Part shown: positions 27,050 to 36,796 of the stretch, in pieces
Layout of the letters: the number at the start of each line of letters is the position of its first letter
Numbering within the stretch: the stretch's first letter is position 1
Source: Gallionella sp.
GTDB lineage: Bacteria; Pseudomonadota; Gammaproteobacteria; Burkholderiales; Gallionellaceae
Reading direction: 5' to 3'
Assembly: GCA_028689145.1 (NCBI GenBank)
Contig: JAQTWT010000002.1
Coordinates: 62,001 to 126,000 of the forward strand
Length of the DNA: 64,000 bases
The notes under the pieces: model-generated
The model's database searches: none
Seen by the model: only the letters and a program-made list of their open reading frames with translations
What the model was told of the DNA's origin: nothing
Program-made: the position numbers and the translations under genes

Positions 27050-27760
27050 TTGATCCCTTGGCTGAACGGTAATGAGCCATTCCCGCCGGTCGGGCGCGCG
27101 CTGCGCGAGCCGAACGGCTTGCTGGCGGCGGGCGGCGACTTGTCCGCCACGCGTCTGCTGGAGGCCTATCGCCACGGGATATTCCCGTGGTTCAGTCCCG
27201 GCGACCCGATCCTGTGGTGGAGTCCCGACCCGCGCATGATGCTGATACCGGGCGAGTTAAAAATCTCGCGTTCGTTTGGCAAAGTGTTGCGCAACCGTGC
27301 TTACGAAGTGCGCTGCGACACCGCCTTCGAACAGGTGATGCGCGGCTGTGCCGCACCGCGCGACGAGCAGGGCGGCACCTGGATACACGAAGAGATGATC
27401 GCGGCATACTGTGAACTGCACAGGGCGGGTTATGCGCATTCGGTGGAGACTTGGATGGGCGGAAAACTCGTCGGCGGGCTGTACGGTGTCTGCATCGGCC
27501 AGATGTTCTACGGCGAATCGATGTTTAGCAACGCCGCCAACGCCTCAAAGATCGCACTGGCGCATCTTTCCCGGCAGTTTGAGCGCTGGTCATCTGCGCA
27601 CTCAATGACCGGGATGATCGACTGCCAGATGCACACCCCGCACCTCGCCTCGCTCGGCGCACGCGAAATTCCGCGCAGTGAATTCATCGCGCGGCTGCAG
27701 GAATTGGTAAACTGTGCGCCGATTACACATTGGCAGTTCGATACCGATCTTTTTACATGA
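27050..27760 (+). CDS. aat: Leucyl/phenylalanyl-tRNA-protein transferase
   Basis: 236 residues. It adds Leu or Phe to N-terminal Lys/Arg, marking proteins for ClpS/ClpAP. Conserved parts: [38 protein letters not shown] and [16 protein letters not shown]. Translation starts at TTG 27050 with AGGGAG 7 bases upstream; there is no ATG option. The stop overlaps the start of bpt (ATGA), so both N-degron transferases are coupled. Confidence 0.95.
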   Translation: MIPWLNGNEPFPPVGRALREPNGLLAAGGDLSATRLLEAYRHGIFPWFSPGDPILWWSPDPRMMLIPGELKISRSFGKVLRNRAYEVRCDTAFEQVMRGCAAPRDEQGGTWIHEEMIAAYCELHRAGYAHSVETWMGGKLVGGLYGVCIGQMFYGESMFSNAANASKIALAHLSRQFERWSSAHSMTGMIDCQMHTPHLASLGAREIPRSEFIARLQELVNCAPITHWQFDTDLFT

Positions 27761-28491
27761 GTTTGCTAAACGACATTCCGATTTCCGCGCTGCGTTTCTA
27801 TACCACCGCGCCGTATCCATGCAGCTATCTGCCCGATTTGCAGGCCTGCTCGCAAGTCGCCACGCCCGCTTTTCTGATCAATACCAAGTTGTATTCCGAG
27901 CTGTTGCAGTACGGCTTCCGCCGCAGCGGAACCTACACTTACCGTCCGCATTGCGAGCATTGCAGCGCCTGCGTGCCGCTGCGCGTGGCGGCGAAGCAGT
28001 TCGTGCCGAACCGTTCGCAGCGCCGCGCTTGGGCGCAGCATGCCGGGCTCGATGCCAGCCTGCACCGGCTGCAGGACAATCCCGAGTATTACCAGTTGTA
28101 CCAGCGCTACCAGAGCGCGCGCCACAAAGATGGCGGCATGGACAATGACGACTACGAGTCGTACCAGCAATTTTTGCTGCAAAGCCATATCGATTCGCTG
28201 CTGGTGGAATTTCGCGATCAGGGCGTGCTGCGCATGGTCAGCGTGATCGACCTGCTCAGCGACGGCCTATCTTCGGTGTACACGTTCTACGAACCGGATT
28301 GGCCGCGCGCGAGCTTCGGGGTTTACAACGTGCTGTGGCAAATCGAGTTGTGCCGCAAACTCGAACTGGATTTCGTCTATCTGGGCTACTGGATCAAAGA
28401 CAGCCGCAAGATGGCCTATAAGACCGCCTACCAGCCCGCGCAAGGTCTGATCGACGGTGTCTGGCGCGCGCTCGACAAAGAAGTTTTGTAA
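27757..28491 (+). CDS. bpt: Aspartate/glutamate leucyltransferase (Bpt)
   Basis: 244 residues. Bpt transfers Leu from Leu-tRNA to N-terminal Asp/Glu; it belongs to the ATE1-like family. The N-terminal cysteine cluster [14 protein letters not shown] and the C-terminal GNAT-like part [19 protein letters not shown] are diagnostic. The ATG at 27757 sits inside the aat stop. The pair feeds tertiary and secondary destabilising residues into the same degradation route. Confidence 0.95.
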   Translation: MSLLNDIPISALRFYTTAPYPCSYLPDLQACSQVATPAFLINTKLYSELLQYGFRRSGTYTYRPHCEHCSACVPLRVAAKQFVPNRSQRRAWAQHAGLDASLHRLQDNPEYYQLYQRYQSARHKDGGMDNDDYESYQQFLLQSHIDSLLVEFRDQGVLRMVSVIDLLSDGLSSVYTFYEPDWPRASFGVYNVLWQIELCRKLELDFVYLGYWIKDSRKMAYKTAYQPAQGLIDGVWRALDKEVL

Positions 28492-28539
28492 TGTCCGGAT
28501 CACGGCATACGCAAACACGACTAACAAAGGTAATCAATA

Positions 28540-29556
28540 ATGTATTCACTGCTCCGCTGTGCTTTGTTCCAGCTTGACCCGGAAGCCGCGCACAACCTCA
28601 CGTTAAGTGGCCTGAAGTCGGCTAATTCATTGGGCTTGAGCGGCCTCGTCGCAAGTCGCCCGGCGGACGATCCGCGCAGCGCGATGGGGCTGACTTTCCC
28701 CAACCCGGTCGGCCTCGCCGCCGGACTCGACAAGAACGGCGACTGCATCGACGGGCTGGCCGCGCTCGGTTTCGGCTTCATCGAGATCGGCACCGTCACG
28801 CCGCTGCCGCAGCCCGGCAACCCTAAGCCGCGCCTGTTTCGCCTGCCGGAAGCGCAGGCCATCATCAACCGCATGGGCTTCAACAACGGCGGTGTGGATA
28901 AGCTGGTTGAAAACGTACAGCGCGCCAACTACCAAGGCATTCTCGGCATCAACATCGGCAAGAACGCCGCCACGCCGATCGAAAACGCGGCGGACGATTA
29001 CCTGATCTGTCTGCGCAAAGTGTACGCGCACGCCAGCTACGTCACCGTCAACATCTCTTCGCCCAACACCAAGAATTTGCGCCAGTTACAGGACGAGGAC
29101 GCGCTGAATAATTTGTTGAAACTGCTCAAGGACGAACAGCAAAAGCTTGCCGACACGCATGGCAAATACGTGCCGATCGCGCTGAAAATCGCACCGGATA
29201 TGGAAAGCGAACAGATCGCGCAGATCGCACAACTGCTGATGAAACACCGCATCGACGGCGTGATCGCCACCAACACCACGCTGTCGCGCGACGGCGTCGA
29301 GAATCTGCCGCACGGCGCGGAAACTGGCGGCTTGAGCGGCGCGCCAGTACGCGACAAATCCACCGCCGTAATCCGCCGGCTTGCCGCCGAGTTGCAAGGC
29401 GCGCTGCCGATCATCGGTGTGGGCGGAATTTTGAGCGGAAAAGATGCGGCGGAGAAAATCAGCGCGGGTGCAACACTGGTGCAGATATACAGCGGCCTGA
29501 TCTACCGTGGCCCGGAACTGGTCGGCGAATGCTGCTCAGCGATTCGCGGTGCTTAA
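28540..29556 (+). CDS. pyrD: Dihydroorotate dehydrogenase (quinone), class 2
   Basis: 338 residues. It oxidises dihydroorotate in pyrimidine synthesis and passes electrons to quinone. The amphipathic N-terminal helix ([20 protein letters not shown]) marks the membrane-associated class 2. FMN and substrate motifs include [36 protein letters not shown] (catalytic Ser) and [11 protein letters not shown]. Start ATG at 28540 with AGGTAA upstream. Confidence 0.96.
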   Translation: MYSLLRCALFQLDPEAAHNLTLSGLKSANSLGLSGLVASRPADDPRSAMGLTFPNPVGLAAGLDKNGDCIDGLAALGFGFIEIGTVTPLPQPGNPKPRLFRLPEAQAIINRMGFNNGGVDKLVENVQRANYQGILGINIGKNAATPIENAADDYLICLRKVYAHASYVTVNISSPNTKNLRQLQDEDALNNLLKLLKDEQQKLADTHGKYVPIALKIAPDMESEQIAQIAQLLMKHRIDGVIATNTTLSRDGVENLPHGAETGGLSGAPVRDKSTAVIRRLAAELQGALPIIGVGGILSGKDAAEKISAGATLVQIYSGLIYRGPELVGECCSAIRGA

Positions 29557-29559
29557 TGA

Positions 29560-29712
29560 AATGCGAAGGGGGGTGACAATTTGTCCCCACCCTTTAGATA
29601 ACTCGCTGTCTCGCAAGCGCATTTTTTTGATGTAATCGTTTGGATTAACACTATCAGTGAGAACGACGACTACATCAACGACCGCAAACCACCACTCCTC
29701 GTTATGCCACAT
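29560..29712 (-). pseudogene. Fragment of a BRO-N domain protein
   Basis: The minus strand encodes MWHNEEWWFAVVDVVVVLTD, then SVNPNDYIKKMRLRDSELSK and GWGQIVTPLRI, then diverges and stops. This matches the beginning of BRO-N domain (phage antirepressor-like) proteins, which normally continue for 60 or more residues with a NCANTEGIFRIIQ-like segment that is missing here. No upstream start or downstream remainder is visible, so I read it as a relic between pyrD and slyX. Confidence 0.6.
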
Positions 29713-29824
29713 GCGTGAGCGTGAGGGGGAGCGAAGCAGATCGCCTTTGGAAGGCATGAATTCCGGTCACGCGCTAAAATGACCGCTATCCCACGGCCAT
29801 TCGCCGAACTTTCAGGGGTACCCC

Positions 29825-30031
29825 ATGAGCGAAGAACGTATCGTAAACATCGAAGCAAAAATCACCTATCAGGAAGACCTGATCGAGGAGCTGAATAAGA
29901 CGGTTTATCAGCAGCAGAAAAGGCTGGACCGGCTTGAAACGGCTTATGCAACGCTGGTAAGACAAATCGAATCCATGGCTGAAGCGGGGAGCGGGGGAAT
30001 GCCCGCGCACGAAAGGCCGCCGCATTATTAG
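29825..30031 (+). CDS. slyX: SlyX-like protein
   Basis: A 68-residue, almost entirely coiled-coil protein: MSEERIVNIEAKITYQEDLI, then ELNKTVYQQQKRLDRLE. It ends with the HERPPHY tail typical of SlyX. The function is unknown. The ATG at 29825 is preceded by AGGGG. Confidence 0.88.
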   Translation: MSEERIVNIEAKITYQEDLIEELNKTVYQQQKRLDRLETAYATLVRQIESMAEAGSGGMPAHERPPHY

Positions 30032-30089
30032 TGTGCAGCCTCACTGCAACGAATTCCGGGCCACGTTCCAATTTTTAGAGCAATTAGCC

Positions 30090-30548
30090 ATGCTGAACAA
30101 ACTAACCGATTTCCTATCCACGGTCATTGCCCCCGCCAGTGCCGAGGGCCGTCCCGAACACACCCTGCAACTGGCAACTGCCGTGCTACTGATCGAGGTC
30201 ATGCGGTCGGATGCCGATAGCACAGACGAAGAGCAGGCTACGATACTGAACATCCTCAAGAACAGGTTTCAGCTGGCGGATGCGGAAGTGGCGCAACTCT
30301 CCGAACTGGGACACCGCACGGCACAGGCCGCCAATGACCTGCACCAGTTTACGTCCCTCATCAACCGCGAGCTGGAATTGTCCGAAAAGGTTCGCATCAT
30401 CGAATATATGTGGCAGGTCGCCTATGCCGACCGGCAACTCAGCGCGCATGAAAACCATTTGATGCGCAGGATTGCCGACCTGCTCCACATTCCACATGGG
30501 GACAACGCTGCCGCCAAAATGCGCGCCAAGCCAGCCGACCTGAAATAA
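30090..30548 (+). CDS. TerB-family protein
   Basis: 152 residues with the TerB/DjlA-N helical fold: ATAVLLIEVMRSDADSTDEEQATIL, then VRIIEYMWQVAYADRQLSAHE and RRIADLLHIPHGD. Acidic positions in the two helical repeats resemble the metal-binding residues of TerB. Stand-alone members of this type are common and uncharacterised. The ATG at 30090 matches family N-termini; the longer frame from 30033 does not. Confidence 0.85.
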   Translation: MLNKLTDFLSTVIAPASAEGRPEHTLQLATAVLLIEVMRSDADSTDEEQATILNILKNRFQLADAEVAQLSELGHRTAQAANDLHQFTSLINRELELSEKVRIIEYMWQVAYADRQLSAHENHLMRRIADLLHIPHGDNAAAKMRAKPADLK

Positions 30549-30574
30549 CGGCGGGCGCAACACGCATTATCTGC

Positions 30575-33500
30575 TCATTGGATAGCATCGCGCACCGTCA
30601 CCTCAAAATCATCACATAGCTTATCAACCAGATCTTCGGTTTCCTTGAAAAAGTAATCCCCGATGGTCTGACGATTAAGGGCCTTGTAACGGCGGTATAT
30701 TTTTGCGAAGTCATCGTAGATTTCAGCTTCCGATACATGCGATTTGATCTTTACGATCAGCCGTTCGCCCTCATTGGTGTTGCGTACATACTTAAAGAAA
30801 TCCGTAATCTTTTCCTCAAACTCTTTAATCAGTTCCCCCGTTTTGGCTTCCTGTTCGTTGCGCGCGGCGATGATGGCAAGAATATCAAATTGGTAACCGC
30901 CGCCAAGAGGCTGGCCTTCAGCCACTTTTAGCGGCTTCTTGGTTCTTCCGGTGGGGCTATAAGTCATTACTTCAATAATCCCGATCTGATTATCGAAATA
31001 CACCTCAATCGGATCTTTCACATCCGTGCTGCGGTGCAGCATGTTGTAAAGCGTATTGAACTTGCGCCAGAAAAATAACAGGCTCGGCTCGCTATACTTC
31101 GCATCCAGCTCGATCACATACTCAATCCGATTAAGGATAGTGAAATATTGTGCAACCTTGGCTTTGGTGTCGGCGGTGCGCTGCGGGTTGGCATCGATAT
31201 ATTTTTTCAAACTGCTTTCAAAGTCCAGGAAGCTTTCAGGCATATCACGCTTCACCGGGTCTTTATAGATCGCCATGAACACGTCAAAGAACTTGTCGTA
31301 AGTATCCGATTTCTTCAGGTCAACGAGCAGAACATCCAATACCTTCTTGTCGCCGAACGGGTCGAAGTCACTCACCACCACATCGGAGTAATGCTCGAAC
31401 GCATCCTTGATGTTTTGCACATTCACGTTGTTGTAAGAGAAATCCACAATCTTGCAGTCATTCTTGTACTTGGCCGTGCGGTTGACACGGGAAATGGTTT
31501 GAATGGCGCTGATGCCCTTGATTTCCTTGTCCAGGAACAGGGTGTGCAATTTTTTCTCATCGAAGCCGGTTTGCAGTTTTGCCACTACAATCATCAGGCC
31601 GTTATTGTTGGGTCGCGCAAAATTCTCCAGAACTTTTTCTTCCGACAGGCCACCGTTTAGCCCGGAAGCACTCTGCTCGTCCTGATTGCTCGAATACACC
31701 ACATGAATCGGTGCATCGGCATATTTCGCATACTTGGGTTCTTGTACCAATACATTGAAGTGCTTGGTCACAGCCTGCTGGTAGGCAATTGCTGCCTTGA
31801 TGGAATAAACCGCCAGCATTGCCTTGCCTGTGCCGCGAATCTGGCGATACACATCTTTCACCAATAAATCGGCAACGTATTTGGCGATGGCATCGATACG
31901 GTCGCGGTTTTCATAAACCTGTTTTTTCTGGGCATCCTTGTATTCTTTCTCGGTGAATCCTTCCAGCGGATTGCCGGGCAAGTCAAACAGCATTTTGGAT
32001 GCCACAGGCACAATGTTTTTCAGCGGGTTCAGAATAAACCCATCCTCGATTGCCTCCTTCATCGTGTAGCTGTCGAAAGGCCGCCAAAGTTTTTCGCTTT
32101 CGGCATAACCGCTGAACTCGCCGAAGCGCGCCAGCGCATGGTCATCCGGGGTGGCGGTAAAACCGATAATCAGGTTCTTTTTGGTATGGCCTGCGGCATA
32201 CGCGGCATTATCGAACGGGCTTTGCAGCTCGTCGAAAATGCTCACCATATCCTCGTGCTGGTCGCCGCTGTTGGAGCGGTGTATCTCGTCGATCAGGAAC
32301 GCGATACGCATATTGGCAAGTTTTTTCAGCACGTCTGCATCCAGCATTTCTCGCACCGCGCCGAATTTCTGCAAATTCACAATCACCAGCCGGGTATCGG
32401 ATGCCAGCGCCTCCTGAAAGGATTTTTTATCCTTCGCTTCCATGACCATGCGATTGTCGATGTTCATGTTCAGCATCAGCGAATCAATCTGGCCGCGCAG
32501 CTGCAACCTGTCCACCACGATCATGATCTTGTCGTAAACGTAGTCACCATCCCGCCGCAAGTCTTTCAACTGCAAGGCCGACCAGCCGATGATGTTTGAT
32601 TTGCCGAACCCAGCCGCGTACTGCATCAGCAATGAATACACGTTTTTGTTATTGGAATAGGCTTTGCGCTTTTCCAGCAGCTCTTTTTTCTTGGCTTCGC
32701 CCACGCCAGCCAGCTGCTTTTCCAGCAGCTTTTCAAAATAATCGGGTTCCTGCTCATGCGCCAAAAACTCATCAATCTTGGCCATGATCTTGTCGGTGCC
32801 GAATTTCTGTTTGGGGCGCGGTGAAATCAAATGACCGGTTTCATTTTTGACCTCTTTCACGCCCTTGATAACGACCACATCGCGCTCGATGAAGTTGTAA
32901 TACAGAATTTCTTTTTCGATGTAAAACTTGCCATACAGCGCTGCGAACAGCTCTTTCAGCTTATCCTTCTTGTCGGCATCCGGCTTCAGCAGCGGATACG
33001 GCTTGAATACGCCGTGGGCTTTTTTCTCAACCTCTTCGCGGTCGAACTTGCCTTCGCGGCAGGAGGCTAGAATCTCGTCGAAATAATCCGCGATGGTGCG
33101 AATCACAAAAGTCTCGCCGATGTCGGTGGTGGTGATATGAATCGCTTTCTCAAAAATCTTGAGGAAATCCTTGCGAACGGTCAGCTTCTCGTTTTCACTC
33201 AACATGGCGTTGTTGTCGATATGCTGGTGGTAGACCTTCACCGCCTCAAAATAATCCTTGATGACTTTGCCGCGGCCATTCTTGCTGGCGCTCTGGTTGG
33301 TGTAGTTGGACTTTAATTCGCTGTAGCCCAGATAAATGCCATTCACAAACAGCACCACATCCGGGCGGAAAGAAAACACCTGCTTGCCCTGAAAGCTAAA
33401 TTTATACGGCAGCTCCTGCACCACAGAAAAGATATTTTCATCGAACAGCGCATTGTCGTGGATTACGCTGTCGCTGGTGTAAAACAGATGCAGCTTGATG

Positions 33501-33796
33501 CCGTGCAAGCTGATGGACTTATTGGCATTGATGAACAAAGCCATGTTGCGGCTGCTGGCAATGCGCTCCTGAATCAGCGCGATCAATTCCTGCAACAACA
33601 GCTTGGCATCGCCGTGGTATTTCTTCAGCAAAGTTTCGTAGGGCTTTTTATTCAGCTCAGTGTCCGAGATAAACGCCTGCAAATCTTCCTCGATAATCAG
33701 CGATTGCGTGATGGTATTGGCTTTGACTTCCTTATAGCCCAAACCATCACGAAAAAACGGAATCAGAAATTTATCTTGTAGGTGTAATTCGTTCAT
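30575..33796 (-). CDS. hsdR: Type I restriction enzyme R subunit (HsdR)
   Basis: 1073 residues. The N-terminal nuclease domain has PD (145-146) and E-x-K in SELKS (160-162). The translocase motor has a Walker A variant AAGFGKS (394-400; most HsdR have GTGSGKS), DEIH (503-506, in place of DEAH), the SAT-type motif GFTATP and motif VI region QTISRVNRTAKYKN. It cuts DNA after translocation driven by ATP. It is separated from hsdS by an AlbA_2-type gene and a 242-base gap containing a REP. Base composition is more AT-rich than the flanking housekeeping genes. Confidence 0.94.
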   Translation of the reverse strand: MNELHLQDKFLIPFFRDGLGYKEVKANTITQSLIIEEDLQAFISDTELNKKPYETLLKKYHGDAKLLLQELIALIQERIASSRNMALFINANKSISLHGIKLHLFYTSDSVIHDNALFDENIFSVVQELPYKFSFQGKQVFSFRPDVVLFVNGIYLGYSELKSNYTNQSASKNGRGKVIKDYFEAVKVYHQHIDNNAMLSENEKLTVRKDFLKIFEKAIHITTTDIGETFVIRTIADYFDEILASCREGKFDREEVEKKAHGVFKPYPLLKPDADKKDKLKELFAALYGKFYIEKEILYYNFIERDVVVIKGVKEVKNETGHLISPRPKQKFGTDKIMAKIDEFLAHEQEPDYFEKLLEKQLAGVGEAKKKELLEKRKAYSNNKNVYSLLMQYAAGFGKSNIIGWSALQLKDLRRDGDYVYDKIMIVVDRLQLRGQIDSLMLNMNIDNRMVMEAKDKKSFQEALASDTRLVIVNLQKFGAVREMLDADVLKKLANMRIAFLIDEIHRSNSGDQHEDMVSIFDELQSPFDNAAYAAGHTKKNLIIGFTATPDDHALARFGEFSGYAESEKLWRPFDSYTMKEAIEDGFILNPLKNIVPVASKMLFDLPGNPLEGFTEKEYKDAQKKQVYENRDRIDAIAKYVADLLVKDVYRQIRGTGKAMLAVYSIKAAIAYQQAVTKHFNVLVQEPKYAKYADAPIHVVYSSNQDEQSASGLNGGLSEEKVLENFARPNNNGLMIVVAKLQTGFDEKKLHTLFLDKEIKGISAIQTISRVNRTAKYKNDCKIVDFSYNNVNVQNIKDAFEHYSDVVVSDFDPFGDKKVLDVLLVDLKKSDTYDKFFDVFMAIYKDPVKRDMPESFLDFESSLKKYIDANPQRTADTKAKVAQYFTILNRIEYVIELDAKYSEPSLLFFWRKFNTLYNMLHRSTDVKDPIEVYFDNQIGIIEVMTYSPTGRTKKPLKVAEGQPLGGGYQFDILAIIAARNEQEAKTGELIKEFEEKITDFFKYVRNTNEGERLIVKIKSHVSEAEIYDDFAKIYRRYKALNRQTIGDYFFKETEDLVDKLCDDFEVTVRDAIQ

Positions 33797-33837
33797 GTGG
33801 CTAACTGGCCTCTAATTTTCTGATAACACGCGCATTT

Positions 33838-33883
33838 GTAGGTCGTGTTTCAACCCGACAAGTCGGGCTAAAGCCCGACCTAC
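33838..33883. repeat. REP-like palindrome with GTAG/CTAC ends
   Basis: GTAGGTCGTGTTTCAACCCGAC is followed by AAGTCGGGCTAAAGCCCGAC and CTAC. The outer arms GTAGGTCG..CCCGACCTAC and an inner GTCGGGCTAAAGCCCGAC hairpin make a cloverleaf-like palindrome upstream of hsdR. Confidence 0.65.
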
Positions 33884-34038
33884 GGGAAGCCCGGCTTGTT
33901 CGATAGCTTGTCCGGTGTCTTCGACAGTGGCTTCATTAAGTGCTGGCATTGGCGATTTGCGTCTAAATAAGAAATACTCGAACAATTAAACAGTTAGCCT
34001 GATGTAGGCACTTGTGCCTATTCCCGTCTAAATGAGAA

Positions 34039-35448
34039 TCATGCCCAAAACGGGATATAGCTCCGATAGCGCAAAGAAGCCTGCTCCGGGTCGGCCAGCT
34101 TGATTTTGCCCGCTTCGACTGAATCACGAATGGCGCGTGACACCGCCTCAGACTTTTTCTCCGGCAGATTAAACCGCTCCCGCAAACTTTGATTCGTCAT
34201 CTTCTCGTTCATGACATAACGCAGGCAGCAATGCTGATAGGTCGCACGAATACGGTCATTGCGATCCATATCCTCAAAGGCCTTGTGGGAAAACAGGATG
34301 GCCGAAGTCCTTTTTTCACCCACCCTGAAATCAGGTGCGGGCAATTGAAATACTTCCGCCGCCTGCACGACCTTATCCACGCCGCTGCCTTTCTCTTCGC
34401 AAATACCCAGCCGCCGCATCAAATCCGCCAGGCGCTCATTGCGCGACTGGTATTCGTCGATAAACCGATCCGGCGAAATGAAAGGTTTGCCGGGGTTTGA
34501 AATCTCCATCCGGTCAGCGTAAATCTCGATCATCACCGAAGCGCCGGTCTGGGTGAAGTCCTGATGAATGAGCGCATTCGCCACCAGTTCGCGCACCGCA
34601 ATTTCCGGAAACATCTTCACCTCGCGCCGCAGCGCCTGCTCGATCACCTCATTTGAAGGCACCAGCCCGTAGATAAACTCCACCAAGCCCTGATAGCCCA
34701 CCGCATAACCTTTCATGCCCGGCTTATCCAGCTTCGTTTTTAGCTTGTTATTGCCTTCGTAAACGATCACCCGCGGGGCCTTGCGCGCCAATAGGTCAAA
34801 CTGCTCCAGCTTCTTGGCAAACAAGATCGCCCCAAGATTGGTGATCATCCATCCGCCGTCCTGACGCTGGATGAGCTTCTCACTATCGAAACGCTCCAGC
34901 ACGCCCGCCCGATTGACCGGATACGGTAAATGCCGCATATCGAAATAGCTCTGCGTATCCAGCAATTGCACTACCTTGTCGTCCTCGCAGCCAGTCAATG
35001 CCGCCTGAGAAAACCAGTCTGGCTGCCCCTCCGCAAAAATAGACCGCAGCCTATCCTCGCTCATCGGCACCAATTCTTCACCGGCGCGCATGAGGTAAGC
35101 GCCCTCGAAATCGTAAACCGTGCCGCGCGGGCGACCCGGAATATGAAACACCAGCACCCGGCCATCTGGATGCTGCACCTCCTCGATTTCCACCCGAAAC
35201 CCCAGCGCCTGAAACATCTTGGACACCATCTCTACCGGGTCTTTGAAAGCCGCCGTGCCTACCACCCTGCGGGGTGGCTGATCCTCGATGCCGAGCAGCA
35301 GATACCCGCCGCCTTCATTCGCCAACGCCACGCAGTATTTGTACAGCTTGCGGTTGTCGAACTGCGTCTTCGCTTCCTTGAACTCCAGTCGCTGGTGCTC
35401 GGAATGCGCTGCCCGCCATGCGTCAATTTGTTGGATTGTCGTCGCCAT
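34039..35448 (-). CDS. AlbA_2 (Schlafen-like) domain ATP-binding protein inside the type I RM operon
   Basis: 469 residues. AlbA_2/Schlafen-type domain at the N-terminus (LEFKEAK 21-27, ALANEGGGYLLLGIED 41-56). A GHKL-type ATPase domain follows with RELVANALIHQDF (286-298, Glu287 and Asn291), EISNPG (315-320) and GSGVDKV (354-360). A C-terminal winged-helix region (NQSLRERFNLPEKKSEAVSRAI) could bind DNA. The gene starts 1 base after the hsdS stop and precedes hsdR. Such COG2865-type proteins are often called transcriptional regulators, but the family is also found with defence genes. The role here is unknown. Confidence 0.85.
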   Translation of the reverse strand: MATTIQQIDAWRAAHSEHQRLEFKEAKTQFDNRKLYKYCVALANEGGGYLLLGIEDQPPRRVVGTAAFKDPVEMVSKMFQALGFRVEIEEVQHPDGRVLVFHIPGRPRGTVYDFEGAYLMRAGEELVPMSEDRLRSIFAEGQPDWFSQAALTGCEDDKVVQLLDTQSYFDMRHLPYPVNRAGVLERFDSEKLIQRQDGGWMITNLGAILFAKKLEQFDLLARKAPRVIVYEGNNKLKTKLDKPGMKGYAVGYQGLVEFIYGLVPSNEVIEQALRREVKMFPEIAVRELVANALIHQDFTQTGASVMIEIYADRMEISNPGKPFISPDRFIDEYQSRNERLADLMRRLGICEEKGSGVDKVVQAAEVFQLPAPDFRVGEKRTSAILFSHKAFEDMDRNDRIRATYQHCCLRYVMNEKMTNQSLRERFNLPEKKSEAVSRAIRDSVEAGKIKLADPEQASLRYRSYIPFWA

Positions 35449-35449
35449 G

Positions 35450-36796
35450 CTATCCCCGTTCCGTAGCAGGCCGGGTTAATGCTCCCGCACCGCCTTGTTC
35501 GACTATGCAAATTTTGCCCGTGACTATATCGTTAATCAGCGTTTTGCGCAGTTCCCGGAGTTTGTCGATCTGGGTGTTGAGGGTGGCGACGATGCGGTCG
35601 ATGTGGGCGATTTTTTCGTCGAGGTAGGCGGCGATGGCGTGTTGTTCAGAGATTGGCGGGACAAGGAAAAACAAATCTCCGATCACCGTAGCGTTAGTTG
35701 CGGGATAACTGACCCCTGTGGACAAGACGCATATTTCATCAACGATACAATTTGACGTTAGCAAATAAGAGCAATATTTATTTGCCATTGTTTTTCGCGG
35801 GGAAATGACCGCAAAGCCAGTTGAAACAATTAAATTGCTTACCTCCTCGTCAATGGACGCGATAGCTTTCAAATACGTGCGCACCGTTGAAATGATCGTA
35901 TCTCCTTTTTGGACAATACGCTTTGCTCTCGACGGTGCCACATCAAATGTCATTCGCTCCTTTATGAAACCTTTAACGCCGTATGTCACGCTGCCAATAT
36001 CGACATAATCAAATTCATAAGAGGGGGATGTTTTTTCAGAAAGCGTGCTTTTGTTGATGTCGCAGACTTCCTTAACCCGCTTCAAATCCCAATGCGCGGG
36101 CACCTCGCCTAGCCACTCGACCCCGCTGTTTTTCATCGCCACGGTTTTATCTAGCCCACAGGTGACGGTTTCGTTGATGAGGGATTGCTTGAGCTTGCCG
36201 TACTGCGTCGCCTTCTGGCCGAGCAGCTCTATTTTGCGATCAAGCTGTGCGGTCTTGGTGTCGAGATAGGCGGCGATGGCAGTTTGTTCTGTTTCATCCG
36301 GCAACGCTGTTTGTATTTGAAAGAAATCCTTGGGGTAAAGTCTCAATCGAGAAGACACAATTCCCTTGGAATTTTTTGTCATTTCCGTTACTGCATGGGG
36401 CGTTCGATATAAATAATCGAAATATTTATGGTTGTAATGCGTATGTTTTTTCGGTCTATAAACACCATAAGCGGGGCTGCAAATTCCTGCTTCGTTGGCT
36501 GTCCCCAATGCACCCATCCATGCCCACATAGTGTTGATAATCAGGTCGCCAGTTTGGCAAAGTTTATAGCCCTCCATTGTCTCTGCCATAAACATGTTTA
36601 CATTTTTTTCTGAGCGACGAGTAACCCCGGTTATATGAGATACGGTGAGTAAAGTTTCATCACCGGAAATACTCAAATCACCTCGTTCCTCAAAAATATC
36701 CTTGTTTCTTGTGACTTCCCAGTGCGCAGGCACTTCGCCCAGCCACTCGATGCCGCTGTCCTTATAAGCGTCATAACGCACATGGGCTTGAGTCAC
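35450..36796 (-). CDS. hsdS: Type I restriction enzyme specificity subunit (HsdS)
   Basis: 448 residues with two target-recognition domains. Each half starts with the same motif, IEWLGEVPAHW (16-26) and VEWLGEVPAHW (about residue 228). Each ends in a conserved helical spacer (EQTAIAAYLDTKTAQLDRKI and EQHAIAAYLDEKIAHIDRIV), the hallmark of internally duplicated HsdS. It determines the bipartite recognition site of both restriction and methylation. Its start overlaps the hsdM stop by 4 bases. Confidence 0.95.
   Translation of the reverse strand: MTQAHVRYDAYKDSGIEWLGEVPAHWEVTRNKDIFEERGDLSISGDETLLTVSHITGVTRRSEKNVNMFMAETMEGYKLCQTGDLIINTMWAWMGALGTANEAGICSPAYGVYRPKKHTHYNHKYFDYLYRTPHAVTEMTKNSKGIVSSRLRLYPKDFFQIQTALPDETEQTAIAAYLDTKTAQLDRKIELLGQKATQYGKLKQSLINETVTCGLDKTVAMKNSGVEWLGEVPAHWDLKRVKEVCDINKSTLSEKTSPSYEFDYVDIGSVTYGVKGFIKERMTFDVAPSRAKRIVQKGDTIISTVRTYLKAIASIDEEVSNLIVSTGFAVISPRKTMANKYCSYLLTSNCIVDEICVLSTGVSYPATNATVIGDLFFLVPPISEQHAIAAYLDEKIAHIDRIVATLNTQIDKLRELRKTLINDIVTGKICIVEQGGAGALTRPATERG

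Noticed and set aside
26821..27072. Possible small gene between the M48 protease gene and aat
   Set aside because: No homology recognised, no good ribosome-binding site, and it overlaps the aat start region.
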